NCBI GenBank assembly: GCA_964389375.1 | Contig: CAYMDP010000048.1 | Span: 1-21,923 of the forward strand | Source: CAYMDP01 sp964389375 | GTDB lineage: Bacteria > Bdellovibrionota > Bdellovibrionia > Bdellovibrionales > UBA1609 | Direction: 5' to 3' | Length of the DNA: 21,923 nucleotides | Shown here: positions 1-6,972 of the stretch, one piece after another | How positions within the stretch are numbered: position 1 is the first letter of the stretch | Layout of the letters: each line of letters begins with the position of its first letter | The notes under the pieces: generated by a model | What the model was told of the DNA's origin: nothing | The model's input: only the letters and a program-made list of their open reading frames with translations | The model's database searches: none | Made by a program: the position numbers and the translations under genes

Positions 1-32
1 AAGACCCCATAAATCAAATAAGATGGCCTAAA

Positions 33-581
33 TTAAGCCTTATTTTGAGGCTTCCTCGCTGGGCGAGGTCGGGCAGCTCCGCGGTTTGGCTTTTCGTCGC
101 TAGAGGCCATTACGAAATCTGTCGTTAGTGGGAAGTAAAAATCTGCCGCCTCTTTAACTTCATCCGAAGTGGCCTCAGGCCAGGACCAGATTTCGACGCG
201 ACAGCCTCTGGATCTTAGATACCAAACCAGAGGCAAGAAATCCTTATCGCCTCCAAGAATAATCGCCACGTCAATTTTTTCGGCCATGGTGACCGCATCA
301 ATCACTAAAAAGGTATCTGCATTTTTCGTGGGTCTACGAATCTCTCCGCCAAGCTTTCGCCAAAAGGATTCGAAGGTCGCAGAGATCTCTTTATAGATCG
401 GTTTATAATAAAGAATCCGAATGATTTCTCGGTCCCCTATGGCCTCAAGAATCATCCGATAATCGGTTCGTCCTTCATGATGTTTTAAACCAGAAAGCTC
501 GATATTTTCGGCGTCGATAAAGACGGCCACTTTTTGAAACAGAAGATTCTTTTGCTGCGAGGGCGTAATAACTTTTGTCAT
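33..581 (-). CDS. NYN-domain (LabA/DUF88-like) putative ribonuclease
   Basis: This 182-residue protein has a NYN/PIN-like fold signature. A first-strand FIDAENI motif supplies the N-terminal acidic residue. Later come the ILGGDKDFLPLV block, with further conserved aspartates, and a strand reading GCRVEIWSWP. NYN domains are metal-dependent RNA-cleaving domains related to PIN nucleases, so an RNA-processing role is inferred from the family; the substrate is unknown. A basic, Pro/Arg-rich tail of about 25 residues follows the domain and could bind nucleic acid. I chose the ATG at 581 because AGAAG lies just upstream on the minus strand; an in-frame start at 641 would add 20 residues with no better ribosome site. 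It stands alone, with no operon partner visible downstream inside the window. Confidence 0.85.
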   Translation of the reverse strand: MTKVITPSQQKNLLFQKVAVFIDAENIELSGLKHHEGRTDYRMILEAIGDREIIRILYYKPIYKEISATFESFWRKLGGEIRRPTKNADTFLVIDAVTMAEKIDVAIILGGDKDFLPLVWYLRSRGCRVEIWSWPEATSDEVKEAADFYFPLTTDFVMASSDEKPNRGAARPRPARKPQNKA

Positions 582-764
582 ATGGCTTCTTTTATAGACC
601 CGATTCCGCCCTGGGGCCAGGTTGAATTGTGGAAGTCGCAATTCCGTAATCTAGACCTGGACCAAAACGAAAAACGCCGCGCGATGCGTCCGAAACTTCG
701 ACTCCCGTCAAAGTGTCTAATCAACGGTCAATGTCTAAATCTTGGTGAACTCCGAGAAGTTTAA
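582..764 (+). CDS. Possible small protein (60 aa), unrecognised
   Basis: An open frame of 60 codons runs from an ATG that abuts the minus-strand NYN start (the shared hexamer is CATATG). It is rich in Lys/Arg in its middle and resembles no family I know. A 22-codon frame (MKTKARRAGAKFEVVKYQNR, then GK) overlaps its stop as TAATG and ends near 829, and a strong plus-strand terminator follows at 861-890. The terminator is the main reason to take a plus-strand transcript seriously. Against it, there is no good Shine-Dalgarno at the ATG, and any promoter would have to lie inside the NYN gene. The stretch could equally encode a small RNA or nothing. Confidence 0.25.
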   Translation: MASFIDPIPPWGQVELWKSQFRNLDLDQNEKRRAMRPKLRLPSKCLINGQCLNLGELREV

Positions 765-969
765 TGAAAACTAAAGCCCGAAGAGCTGGCGCAAAGTTTG
801 AAGTAGTTAAATATCAAAACCGGGGAAAATAAGCCTTTCCTGGGCCTTGCAAACTCTATCGGCCAGAACTTATGTTCTGGCCTTTTTTTTAGCCAGAATT
901 TTTGCTCTGCCCGAATGATGGGCAAAACCTTTGCCTCAAAATGAATCCCCAACAAAAGTCTGAGACGCT
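765..969. other. Gene-poor stretch before queF
   Basis: Together with 582-764 this makes 388 bases without a confident gene. It holds the 22-codon frame described with the preceding entry, a strong terminator at 861-890, an imperfect echo of that terminator (GCCAGAATTTTTGCTCTG, 892-909) and a small hairpin GGCAAA/TTTGCC near 921-935. None of these hairpins has a U-run placed to terminate queF on the minus strand. Confidence 0.6.
861..890 (+). terminator. Strong intrinsic terminator without an evident gene
   Basis: A perfect 9-bp stem (GGCCAGAAC at 861-869 with GTTCTGGCC at 874-882), a TTAT loop and eight consecutive T at 883-890 form a textbook rho-independent terminator on the plus strand. 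The minus-strand reading has no U-run after the stem, so it does not serve queF. The only plus-strand candidates upstream are the small frames at 582-829 or an unannotated small RNA. Confidence 0.85.
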
Positions 970-1356
970 TTAGTTAACAGCTTTTTCGTGGCGAGAGGTA
1001 ATCACAGTTTTGATATTCCCCCGCACCGTAAAGTCTCCGACAACTTCAATCTCGTGAGGGTTTAAAAGTTCGACAAGATCATCCAAAATACGATTGGTGA
1101 CGTCTTCATGAAAGACTCGCTCGTTTCTAAATTTGTTAATGTAAAGCTTTAAGGACTTCAGCTCAACGCACCACTGGTCTGGGATGTAGGTGATCCGGAT
1201 TGTCGCAAAGTCCGGGAAGCCACTGCGGGGGCACAGACAAGTAAACTCGGGGCAAGTGAACTCAATTTTATAACGACGCACCTGAGTGCGGTTTTCAAAA
1301 CGCTCTAACTTGGCGTTTTCGATGGCTAGATCTCCGTACATTTTTTCTTGGCTCAA
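970..1356 (-). CDS. queF: NADPH-dependent 7-cyano-7-deazaguanine reductase QueF (short, type I)
   Basis: QueF reduces the nitrile of preQ0 to the amine preQ1 in queuosine tRNA modification, in the cytoplasm. The 128-residue length fits the single-domain type I form. Residues around 40-50 read CPRSGFPDFAT, containing the catalytic cysteine (thioimide-forming) and aspartate. The substrate and NADPH motif appears as ELKSLKLYINKFRNE, followed by FHED, both typical of the T-fold QueF family. The start is a TTG: AAGGAG sits at 1364-1369 on the minus strand, 7 nt upstream, whereas the next ATG (codon 6) would be 22 nt away. It is divergent from the DUF2799 lipoprotein. I saw no convincing preQ1 riboswitch in the 188-nt upstream region. 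Confidence 0.95.
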   Translation of the reverse strand: MSQEKMYGDLAIENAKLERFENRTQVRRYKIEFTCPEFTCLCPRSGFPDFATIRITYIPDQWCVELKSLKLYINKFRNERVFHEDVTNRILDDLVELLNPHEIEVVGDFTVRGNIKTVITSRHEKAVN

Positions 1357-1363
1357 TTTGATT

Positions 1364-1369
1364 CTCCTT
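1364..1369 (-). promoter_or_regulatory. Ribosome binding site that selects the queF TTG start
   Basis: AAGGAG on the minus strand lies 7 nt before the TTG at 1356. This spacing supports TTG over the internal ATG five codons downstream. Confidence 0.8.
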
Positions 1370-1458
1370 AAAAGACTGCCCCCTTCTAACGCTTAAGTCT
1401 TGACGCGTCAACTGCCGCGGGGGTAGGACCAAGTGATTGAAATCGAAGTCGCCCAAGA

Positions 1459-1486
1459 CTAGGCTGTTTTTCCGGACACAGCCTAG
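1459..1486. other. Hairpin between queF and the lipoprotein gene
   Basis: CTAGGCTGT (1459-1467) pairs perfectly with ACAGCCTAG (1478-1486) around a 10-nt loop. It lies in the divergent intergenic region. Neither strand has a U-run directly after the stem, so it is not a standard terminator. It could be an operator or a leader structure; its function is unknown. Confidence 0.5.
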
Positions 1487-1544
1487 CCTCTAAGGCCACT
1501 GTGAAGTGATCCACGAAGTGATAGGCTTAAGGTTAAACCAAACC

Positions 1545-2144
1545 ATGATGGACAAAATGAGCTTTAAAAAACACCTTCCCTTCTCGCTAAGCCTACTTCT
1601 GAGCGGCCTATTTGTTTTTGCAGGCTGCACAACTCCCAGTCGGCAACTTGCCAGCCAAGATTGCGCCTCGGTGGATTGGTACGAGTTGGGACGCCGAGAT
1701 GGGGCCAGCGGGGATGCCGTCGAAAAATTCACAGACCGTAGCCTCAACTGCAAACAAAAAGAACTTCGCTTGTTTCAGCAGCTTTACATCAACGGACGTA
1801 ATGCCGGACTTTCCGAGTACTGCGCTCCCGAAAATGGATTTGCTTTGGGACGAAGTGGACAGACCTATAAACCCGTTTGTCCCGAAATTTTAGAGGCGGA
1901 TTTTTTACGCAGCTTCATGAGAGGCAAAAAAGCTAAAAACCTAGATCAGGCTAACTTCGAAATCGAAAGAAACTTAGACAGTCTTTTAACTAAACTCAAT
2001 TCCGAGTCCACTCTGGCCAGCGAGAAGCCGGCTATAGAGCGCCAAATTCGAAGCTTGCAAAGCCTTAGGGCCAAAAACGAGTCCGAGATTCAAAAGTCGT
2101 CTCAGGCCTCAACTTCGAACCGAGATAGCTCAAGAAGTCTTTAA
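1545..2144 (+). CDS. DUF2799 lipoprotein
   Basis: This is a putative membrane lipoprotein of about 199 residues. A Lys-containing N-terminus precedes a hydrophobic stretch (LSLLLSGLFVF) and the lipobox FAGC, so lipidation at that Cys is expected. The mature part has the DUF2799 pattern: DWYELGRRDG, then a cluster of cysteines and Tyr/Gly repeats such as YINGRNAG, FALGRSG and FMRGKKA. The C-terminal third is a predicted coiled coil (ERNLDSLLTKLNSES onward) ending in a Ser-rich tail. The family is of unknown function. The start is uncertain among ATGs at 1545, 1548 and 1557; the more upstream ATG at 1506 would put an implausible extension before the signal peptide. Its stop overlaps the convergent trmH stop in the tetranucleotide TTAA. 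Confidence 0.8.
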   Translation: MMDKMSFKKHLPFSLSLLLSGLFVFAGCTTPSRQLASQDCASVDWYELGRRDGASGDAVEKFTDRSLNCKQKELRLFQQLYINGRNAGLSEYCAPENGFALGRSGQTYKPVCPEILEADFLRSFMRGKKAKNLDQANFEIERNLDSLLTKLNSESTLASEKPAIERQIRSLQSLRAKNESEIQKSSQASTSNRDSSRSL

Positions 2145-2872
2145 GACCGAATCTTCTTCATTAAATTGCCTGGATGCTCAAAACAACGCAAAAGATAATT
2201 CGCCAGGATCAACTCTTGCTCTTGATCACTTAAGTCTGCGTTCGACCCCAACTTCATCTTGCGATTTAAAGCCGCGTGGTAAAGCACTAGGGCTCCGGCG
2301 ACCGAGATATTAAAACTTTGAGAAAATCCGGACATCGGAATTTTAAAAGCTCCAGAGGCCAAAGACATCATCTCATCCGAAACCCCGTCTTTTTCATTTC
2401 CTAAAACAAATGCCGTCGGTTTAGTCCAGTCGATCTCTTCGATTTCGTGAGTGGCCTCTAGGTGAGTTGCAAAAATTTGAAAGCCCTTAGTTTTTAATTG
2501 AGTCACGCACTCAAGGGCCGTGGGGTGTACTTGAATATCAAGCCACTTCTCACTGCCCTTCGTGACTCGGTTTGCGGCTTTAAACTTCGCCCCAGGTGGT
2601 TCGATCACATGAAAATTAACAAATCCAAAAGACTCTGCACTTCTCATCACGGCGCTAATATTGCCCCGGTCAAAAATGTTTTCAAGAACGGGAGCCACCC
2701 GAAGGCAGCGAGAAGCGACGACAGACTTAATCCGCAGCAGCCGCTCTTCTGTGACCATCTGAGACAGACCTTCAACAATTTCGCGGGCTGAAAACTGTAA
2801 ATCTCCCACCAAGATCGGATCTTGAAGACAAAGTCTCTTTTTATTAAACACCTGCAAGTCTTCAAGACTCAA
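2141..2872 (-). CDS. trmH: tRNA (guanosine-18-2'-O)-methyltransferase, SpoU/TrmH family
   Basis: This 243-residue SPOUT methyltransferase is predicted to use SAM to methylate the 2'-OH of G18 in tRNA. SpoU motif 1 is NIFDRGNISAVMRSAESFG, with the conserved Asn and Arg. Motif 2 is FVLGNEKDGVS, and motif 3 is IPMSGFSQSFNISVAGALVL, which forms the knotted SAM site. A TrmH-type C-terminal helix (DLSDQEQELILANYLLRC) separates it from the RlmB-like members, though exact target specificity cannot be read from sequence. The start is a TTG overlapping the speE TGA as TTGA, with GGAG at 2881-2884, so translation is probably coupled to speE. It is the last gene of the speD-speE-trmH unit. Confidence 0.85.
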   Translation of the reverse strand: MSLEDLQVFNKKRLCLQDPILVGDLQFSAREIVEGLSQMVTEERLLRIKSVVASRCLRVAPVLENIFDRGNISAVMRSAESFGFVNFHVIEPPGAKFKAANRVTKGSEKWLDIQVHPTALECVTQLKTKGFQIFATHLEATHEIEEIDWTKPTAFVLGNEKDGVSDEMMSLASGAFKIPMSGFSQSFNISVAGALVLYHAALNRKMKLGSNADLSDQEQELILANYLLRCFEHPGNLMKKIRS

Positions 2873-3741
2873 AGTATAGGCTCCGAGCGAATCAAAGATC
2901 CCAGATGATTCTTCATAAACTGGGGTAAAGCGAAAGAAGCCAAATGAAGATCTGAGCTGTAATAATTCATCTTAAGACCACTTTCTAGAAGACGCCCTGC
3001 TGAATAGTCTTTCAGAGGGTGTAGCTTTTTAGAGCCCATCATAAAGGTCCACAAACCACCCGGATAACACATATTCGAAAAATTATAGGGCATCGCAATC
3101 GGAAACTGGCCCGAAATCACACTCATCAAAGTCTTCTGCATTTCTGTCGCATAAAATGGAGACTCCCCTTGCGCGATGACAAGGCCCTCATCACTAAGAC
3201 TGCGAAAAATATTGCTGTAGAATTCCGGACCAAACAAAGGCTCAGCGGGACCAACGGGATCCGTTGAATCCACAAGAATCAAATCAAACTTGTTTGATGT
3301 CTCTGCCAAGTACTTCACACCGTCTTCGATAATCAATTCTAACCTTGGGTCCGAAAGAGCTGAGGCCGTCTGGGGAATAAACTTTTTGCAAGCCTCAATA
3401 ACCATCGCGTCGATTTCGACCATCACACAGTTTTCGACATTCGGATGTCTTAAAACCTCACGAGCCGTGCCGCCATCTCCGCCACCAATGATCAAAACAT
3501 TTTTAGGATTTGGATGAAGAAACATCGCCGGATGAACGATCATCTCGTGGTAGATAAACTCATCGCGCTCGGTCAGCATAAAACAATCATCATTTAATAA
3601 AACTCGACCATGAGACTCGGTCTCGTAGACTTCGACTTTCTGAAAATCACTTTGTCCAGAGAACAAAAGTTTATTCATCTTAAACTTCATTCCGACTTGA
3701 TCTTTAAAAACCTCTTCGACCCACTCTTGCTTAGAACTCAT
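2869..3741 (-). CDS. speE: Spermidine synthase (polyamine aminopropyltransferase)
   Basis: SpeE transfers the aminopropyl group of decarboxylated SAM to putrescine, giving spermidine and methylthioadenosine. The 290-residue protein shows the family blocks in order: LLNDDCFMLTERDEFIYHEM (putrescine and dcSAM contacts), NVLIIGGGDGGTAREVLRH at about 81-99 (dcSAM binding), MVEID (ribose contact), and LILVDSTDPVGPAEPLF at about 154-170, which contains the catalytic aspartate. The ATG at 3741 has an excellent GAGGAGGG at 3747-3754. It overlaps the end of speD by 11 nt, so the enzyme that makes its co-substrate is encoded immediately upstream and probably coupled in translation. Confidence 0.95.
   Translation of the reverse strand: MSSKQEWVEEVFKDQVGMKFKMNKLLFSGQSDFQKVEVYETESHGRVLLNDDCFMLTERDEFIYHEMIVHPAMFLHPNPKNVLIIGGGDGGTAREVLRHPNVENCVMVEIDAMVIEACKKFIPQTASALSDPRLELIIEDGVKYLAETSNKFDLILVDSTDPVGPAEPLFGPEFYSNIFRSLSDEGLVIAQGESPFYATEMQKTLMSVISGQFPIAMPYNFSNMCYPGGLWTFMMGSKKLHPLKDYSAGRLLESGLKMNYYSSDLHLASFALPQFMKNHLGSLIRSEPIL
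2881..2884 (-). promoter_or_regulatory. Ribosome binding site for the trmH TTG start
   Basis: GGAG on the minus strand sits 8 nt upstream of the TTG at 2872, inside the 3' end of speE. It supports the non-ATG start and translational coupling. Confidence 0.65.
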
Positions 3742-4687
3742 TGGGTCCCTCCTCAAGTTGATGAGCAGAAATCACCTCATTGACTGGCTTATAGAAACTA
3801 GCAAACTGAAGTTCATAACCGCAGCTGATGGATTCTGAAACAGCCTGCTTTCTTCGAAAACCCGGAATTTCTAAACTAGGGTGTCCCGCCTCGGTCTGAA
3901 ATTGGACAACATCAAACGAATTTGGACGAAAGGCTTCGATTAATCGAGATACAAAATTCGCGACTCCCTCTTCGGGACGCACGTTGGTTTCGATACTGAC
4001 ATAAGAGCTATCTTCTTGAGGAGTCACATGAACCGTATAATATTCTCGTCCCCGAAGAGCATTTAAGCTGTACCCACAGGGCGAAAACAAATACTCATCG
4101 ACAATAAAGCCCTCAAAAAGCTCATGGATCTTTGTGACCTCATGAATGCGTTTTAAACTTTGATTCTCGCAGGTAAAAATCTCTCTCGACGGACCTTCAA
4201 GATGATACAGCAAAACTTCAAGAGTCACATCCGTTGGGACGGGCTTAAAAGGTTTGTCTAGATGATACAAAAATAGATGGTGCTCGTCCGGATTGCCGAA
4301 TCTCAAGGACTTTCCAGACAGTTTTTGGTTGAATAGCTTCCGATCGTCAAAAAAATCTGTCTTTTGATATTGCGGAAAATATTCGTTTTTTCTTTCGAAA
4401 AAGAAAGTCTCTAGATCTTTGTCCTCAATGGTCTCAAGTAAGTACAAAGCAGATTGCACTAGCTCAGTCTTTCCACAGGTGATCATTGTCACCTGGTCGT
4501 CCCAAACAAAGAGGCTAGATTCAGAAAGCAAATAAGCGTCGCACATGAGGTTCGAAATTTTTGACAGAATTTGGGCTTTGGATTTGTGAACGACTTCTTT
4601 CCAGAAGTCCTCTCCACGGCTGCGTAAACCCGGAGAGCCAGATCTTACACAGAGTTCGAATTTTTTTTCTGAACCTTCAAAAAACAC
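3731..4687 (-). CDS. speD: S-adenosylmethionine decarboxylase proenzyme, eukaryotic type
   Basis: This pyruvoyl enzyme decarboxylates SAM to dcSAM for the next gene product, SpeE. At 318 residues it matches the eukaryotic AdoMetDC family, not the roughly 115-130-residue (class 1B) or roughly 260-residue (class 1A) bacterial enzymes. The N-terminus reads FFEGSEKKFEL, equivalent to the FEGTEK of plant and animal enzymes with its active-site glutamates (E4, E7). The self-cleavage site is LLSESSLFV, so cleavage is expected between E56 and S57 with S57 becoming pyruvate. C71 in ITCGKT matches the catalytic Cys82 of the human enzyme. S207 in CGYSLNAL and H220/E225 in HVTPQED match the processing residues Ser229, His243 and Glu247. 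The start is a GTG with AGGAG 9 nt upstream. Confidence 0.93.
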   Translation of the reverse strand: MFFEGSEKKFELCVRSGSPGLRSRGEDFWKEVVHKSKAQILSKISNLMCDAYLLSESSLFVWDDQVTMITCGKTELVQSALYLLETIEDKDLETFFFERKNEYFPQYQKTDFFDDRKLFNQKLSGKSLRFGNPDEHHLFLYHLDKPFKPVPTDVTLEVLLYHLEGPSREIFTCENQSLKRIHEVTKIHELFEGFIVDEYLFSPCGYSLNALRGREYYTVHVTPQEDSSYVSIETNVRPEEGVANFVSRLIEAFRPNSFDVVQFQTEAGHPSLEIPGFRRKQAVSESISCGYELQFASFYKPVNEVISAHQLEEGPNEF

Positions 4688-4722
4688 TCTTAGCTACTCC
4701 TAGGGTCTGGGACCGAAAAGCC

Positions 4723-4750
4723 GGCCTTGCGATGCGTTGCGACGAAGGCC
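4723..4750 (-). other. Hairpin in the speD leader
   Basis: GGCCTT (4723-4728) pairs with AAGGCC (4745-4750) in the 119-nt region between speD and the divergent glycosyltransferase. The loop is 16 nt and itself GC-rich. It may be only the base composition of a short leader; no known riboswitch consensus was recognised. Confidence 0.3.
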
Positions 4751-4806
4751 CCTAAGTATATGAAGCGCTTAGAAAAATCAATTATCTTTGCGGAATAATC
4801 TGGCTC

Positions 4807-5691
4807 GTGCCATATCCATCCCTCATGGAGCCCTTTTTCTCGGTCATCATCCCAAGCTTTAACCGTGCCCAGTGCCTCTCACGCAGTCTTGGATCTGTGG
4901 CCCAGCAAAGTTTTAAGGATTTTGAAATTCTATTTGTTGATGACGGATCCACAGACCAAACCCAAACTCAGCTTGCCAATCTTCAACAGGGTCCTCTTCA
5001 GGCCTTGAAATTTCGAAGTTTTTTTCAGAATCAAGGGGGCGTCAGCTCTGCACGAAATCTTGGGATTCGAAAGGCCCGTGGTCGGTGGCTCGCGTTTTTG
5101 GACTCAGACGATGAATGGCTTCCGACAAAGTTAGAGCAACAATTTCAGATGATTCAACAGCGGGAGGACTTAAAAATTTTTCACGGCGAAGAGATCTGGA
5201 TTCGTAATGGTGTCCGAGTCAATCCGATGAAAAAGCACCAAAAGACCGGCGGCTGGATTTACCGGAATTGTTTACCCCTATGCTGTATCAGTCCCTCGAC
5301 AGTAGTGATTCATAAAGATGTGTTTTCACAAGTTGGAGCCTTCGACGAGTCTTTTGAGGTATGTGAGGACTACGAATTGTGGCTTCGAATCACTTCTCAG
5401 TTTGAAGTGGGTTTTACGACAGAAAATTTAACGGTGAAATATGGCGGTCACGAAGATCAGCTCTCTAGAAAGTACTTCGCCATGGATTACTGGAGAGTTT
5501 TGGCCCTCAGCAAAGCGCTGAGCCTTCTTCCACTAACTTCTGAACAAAAAATCATGACCGCGGAAATGCTGATTCAAAAAGCAGATATTTTGATTCAAGG
5601 ATATTTAAAACACAATAACACAAAAAATTTAAGCGAAGTCGAAGGTCTTAAAATAGATGCTCTTAAAATTTTGGAAGACGCAAAGTCTTAA
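4807..5691 (+). CDS. Family 2 glycosyltransferase
   Basis: This protein of about 294 residues has a GT-A fold signature. It begins FFSVIIPSFNRAQCLSRSL, then has the nucleotide-sugar motif FVDDGSTD (about 43-50), GVSSARNLGIRKARG, and the DxD-like metal site LAFLDSDDEW (about 95-104). A later block, EDYELWLRIT (about 187-196), carries the region of the catalytic base. These features place it with GT2 enzymes that build cell-surface polysaccharide or decorate lipids; donor and acceptor cannot be inferred. No membrane segment is seen. The start could be GTG 4807 or ATG 4825; neither has a strong Shine-Dalgarno, and an AATAAT -10-like box at 4794-4799 leaves open a nearly leaderless transcript. 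It is a single-gene unit convergent with cinA. Confidence 0.9.
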   Translation: MPYPSLMEPFFSVIIPSFNRAQCLSRSLGSVAQQSFKDFEILFVDDGSTDQTQTQLANLQQGPLQALKFRSFFQNQGGVSSARNLGIRKARGRWLAFLDSDDEWLPTKLEQQFQMIQQREDLKIFHGEEIWIRNGVRVNPMKKHQKTGGWIYRNCLPLCCISPSTVVIHKDVFSQVGAFDESFEVCEDYELWLRITSQFEVGFTTENLTVKYGGHEDQLSRKYFAMDYWRVLALSKALSLLPLTSEQKIMTAEMLIQKADILIQGYLKHNNTKNLSEVEGLKIDALKILEDAKS

Positions 5692-5704
5692 TGCTGTTTC
5701 CGAT

Positions 5705-6880
5705 CTAATCTTCAGCGGTCAAAGGCTTTAAGCCTTCAGTCCAAAAATGAATCGCTTCTTCCGTTGCATACAAACGCCCACGCTTCACCTTTAGACTTAA
5801 GCGATGAGGCAGAGTCTTTCGTTCGGATTTATCTATTTTATTAGCCAAAAGTTGCACCTCAAATTCTTGATCCGACACCGCCTCAATTTTTAGAATGCAG
5901 TCCGCTTTTTCATCAGACACATCACGAAAAGCGCGATCTCCAGAAAGATGACTAATCAACTCGATCGGAGGAAATGGCGTAATCAAGGCAGCCCCACTGT
6001 CTCTGAATGTTTCGATCCTCGAAGCCAAACGCCCGTGTGTCACCGAATCAAAAATCAAAACCGAGCCAAAACCCACCAGACTTCTTAACCAGTTTTCGAT
6101 GGGGTCGGTTTTTCCTTTTCCAACCAACCATTGACTTAAGGCCTCGTCCACTTTGTGAAGCCAAACTTCATCGCTAGATCCTTTTTGCGTCCAAATTTTC
6201 ACTTTAACGTAAGGAATATTTGCTCGGTAGCCCACGGCAAGACCACTGCCCTCAAGAACTCGCTCGACAGTCTCTGCGACTTCAGACTCTGGAGCCCCGA
6301 GACAATTCCAGATATGAAGCTCTTCAGTCTTTTGAATCGAATAATTATTTAATCTGGGAACCACTTCAGGCTCCCACATCGCTTGAATTTCTCGTGGAGG
6401 CCCAGGAAGAACAAAAACTTGCGTGGTCCCTTTCTCGGTTAAAAATCCGTTGGCAGTTCCAATGACATTTTTTAACAAGATCGCGTGCTTCGGAAAAAAG
6501 CACTCTTGCTTATGGTTTTCTCGGACACTTAATCCCCGCTGCATTAATAAATCGATCAAAAAAGACCAGGCGGTATCGTCAAAGACCAAAGGCTTTCCTG
6601 TCCACTTCGAGATGACTTCCCTTGTGAAATCATCGCTTGTTGGACCAAGCCCTCCGGTCACAAAAATAAAGTCCCCAAGGGTCTGGGCATAATCTAATGC
6701 CGTCTGAATGGATTCACGATCATCAGCCACCGCAAGGTGCTGTACTACTTTAACCCCGATACTGTCTAAGCGCTCAGACAGCCAAGCCGCATTGGTGTTA
6801 ATAACCTCACCCGTAGTGATTTCGGTCCCCACTGCGATTATGCTAGCTTTATGTTTTGGCAACTTCATTGTAGAGCCCAT
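5705..6880 (-). CDS. cinA: CinA-like protein with degenerate C-terminal domain
   Basis: Residues 10-175 form a clear MoCF/CinA N-terminal (COG1058) domain: IIAVGTEITTGEVINTNAAW, FVTGGLGPTSDDFTRE and FVLPGPPREIQAMW. In characterised CinA proteins this part is an ADP-ribose/NAD-derived pyrophosphatase, and the C-terminal part is a nicotinamide-nucleotide amidase. Here the C-terminal region is present but poorly conserved. The amidase AESCTGG loop reads IFDSVTHGRLASR, and the following YSN-containing block with its catalytic Lys cannot be found. The pyridine-nucleotide amidase activity is therefore probably lost. The length, 391, is slightly below the usual 410-425. The ATG at 6880 has GGGGAA about 7-8 nt upstream. 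It is divergent from the ABC1 gene. Confidence 0.85.
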   Translation of the reverse strand: MGSTMKLPKHKASIIAVGTEITTGEVINTNAAWLSERLDSIGVKVVQHLAVADDRESIQTALDYAQTLGDFIFVTGGLGPTSDDFTREVISKWTGKPLVFDDTAWSFLIDLLMQRGLSVRENHKQECFFPKHAILLKNVIGTANGFLTEKGTTQVFVLPGPPREIQAMWEPEVVPRLNNYSIQKTEELHIWNCLGAPESEVAETVERVLEGSGLAVGYRANIPYVKVKIWTQKGSSDEVWLHKVDEALSQWLVGKGKTDPIENWLRSLVGFGSVLIFDSVTHGRLASRIETFRDSGAALITPFPPIELISHLSGDRAFRDVSDEKADCILKIEAVSDQEFEVQLLANKIDKSERKTLPHRLSLKVKRGRLYATEEAIHFWTEGLKPLTAED

Positions 6881-6972
6881 TAAAGATTCCCCAAAACGTA
6901 TAGGTGTGTTCTGCCCCGAATCAGTTCATTCATCTGCTCAACTCCCCTAATCTCTGCTAGAATTTGAATTCT

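Noticed and set aside
921..935. Terminator of queF
   Set aside because: GGCAAA/TTTGCC can pair, but on the minus strand no T-run follows, so it is not a supported intrinsic terminator.
1370..1500. preQ1 riboswitch upstream of queF
   Set aside because: The minus-strand leader has no recognisable preQ1-I hairpin with an A-rich tail that pairs back to it. The hairpin at 1459-1486 is too far upstream and lacks the consensus.
4688..4806. SAM riboswitch or uORF control of speD
   Set aside because: The 119-nt interval is shared with a divergent gene and shows only one 6-bp hairpin. No SAM-I, SAM-II or similar motif, and no short peptide frame with a ribosome site, was seen.
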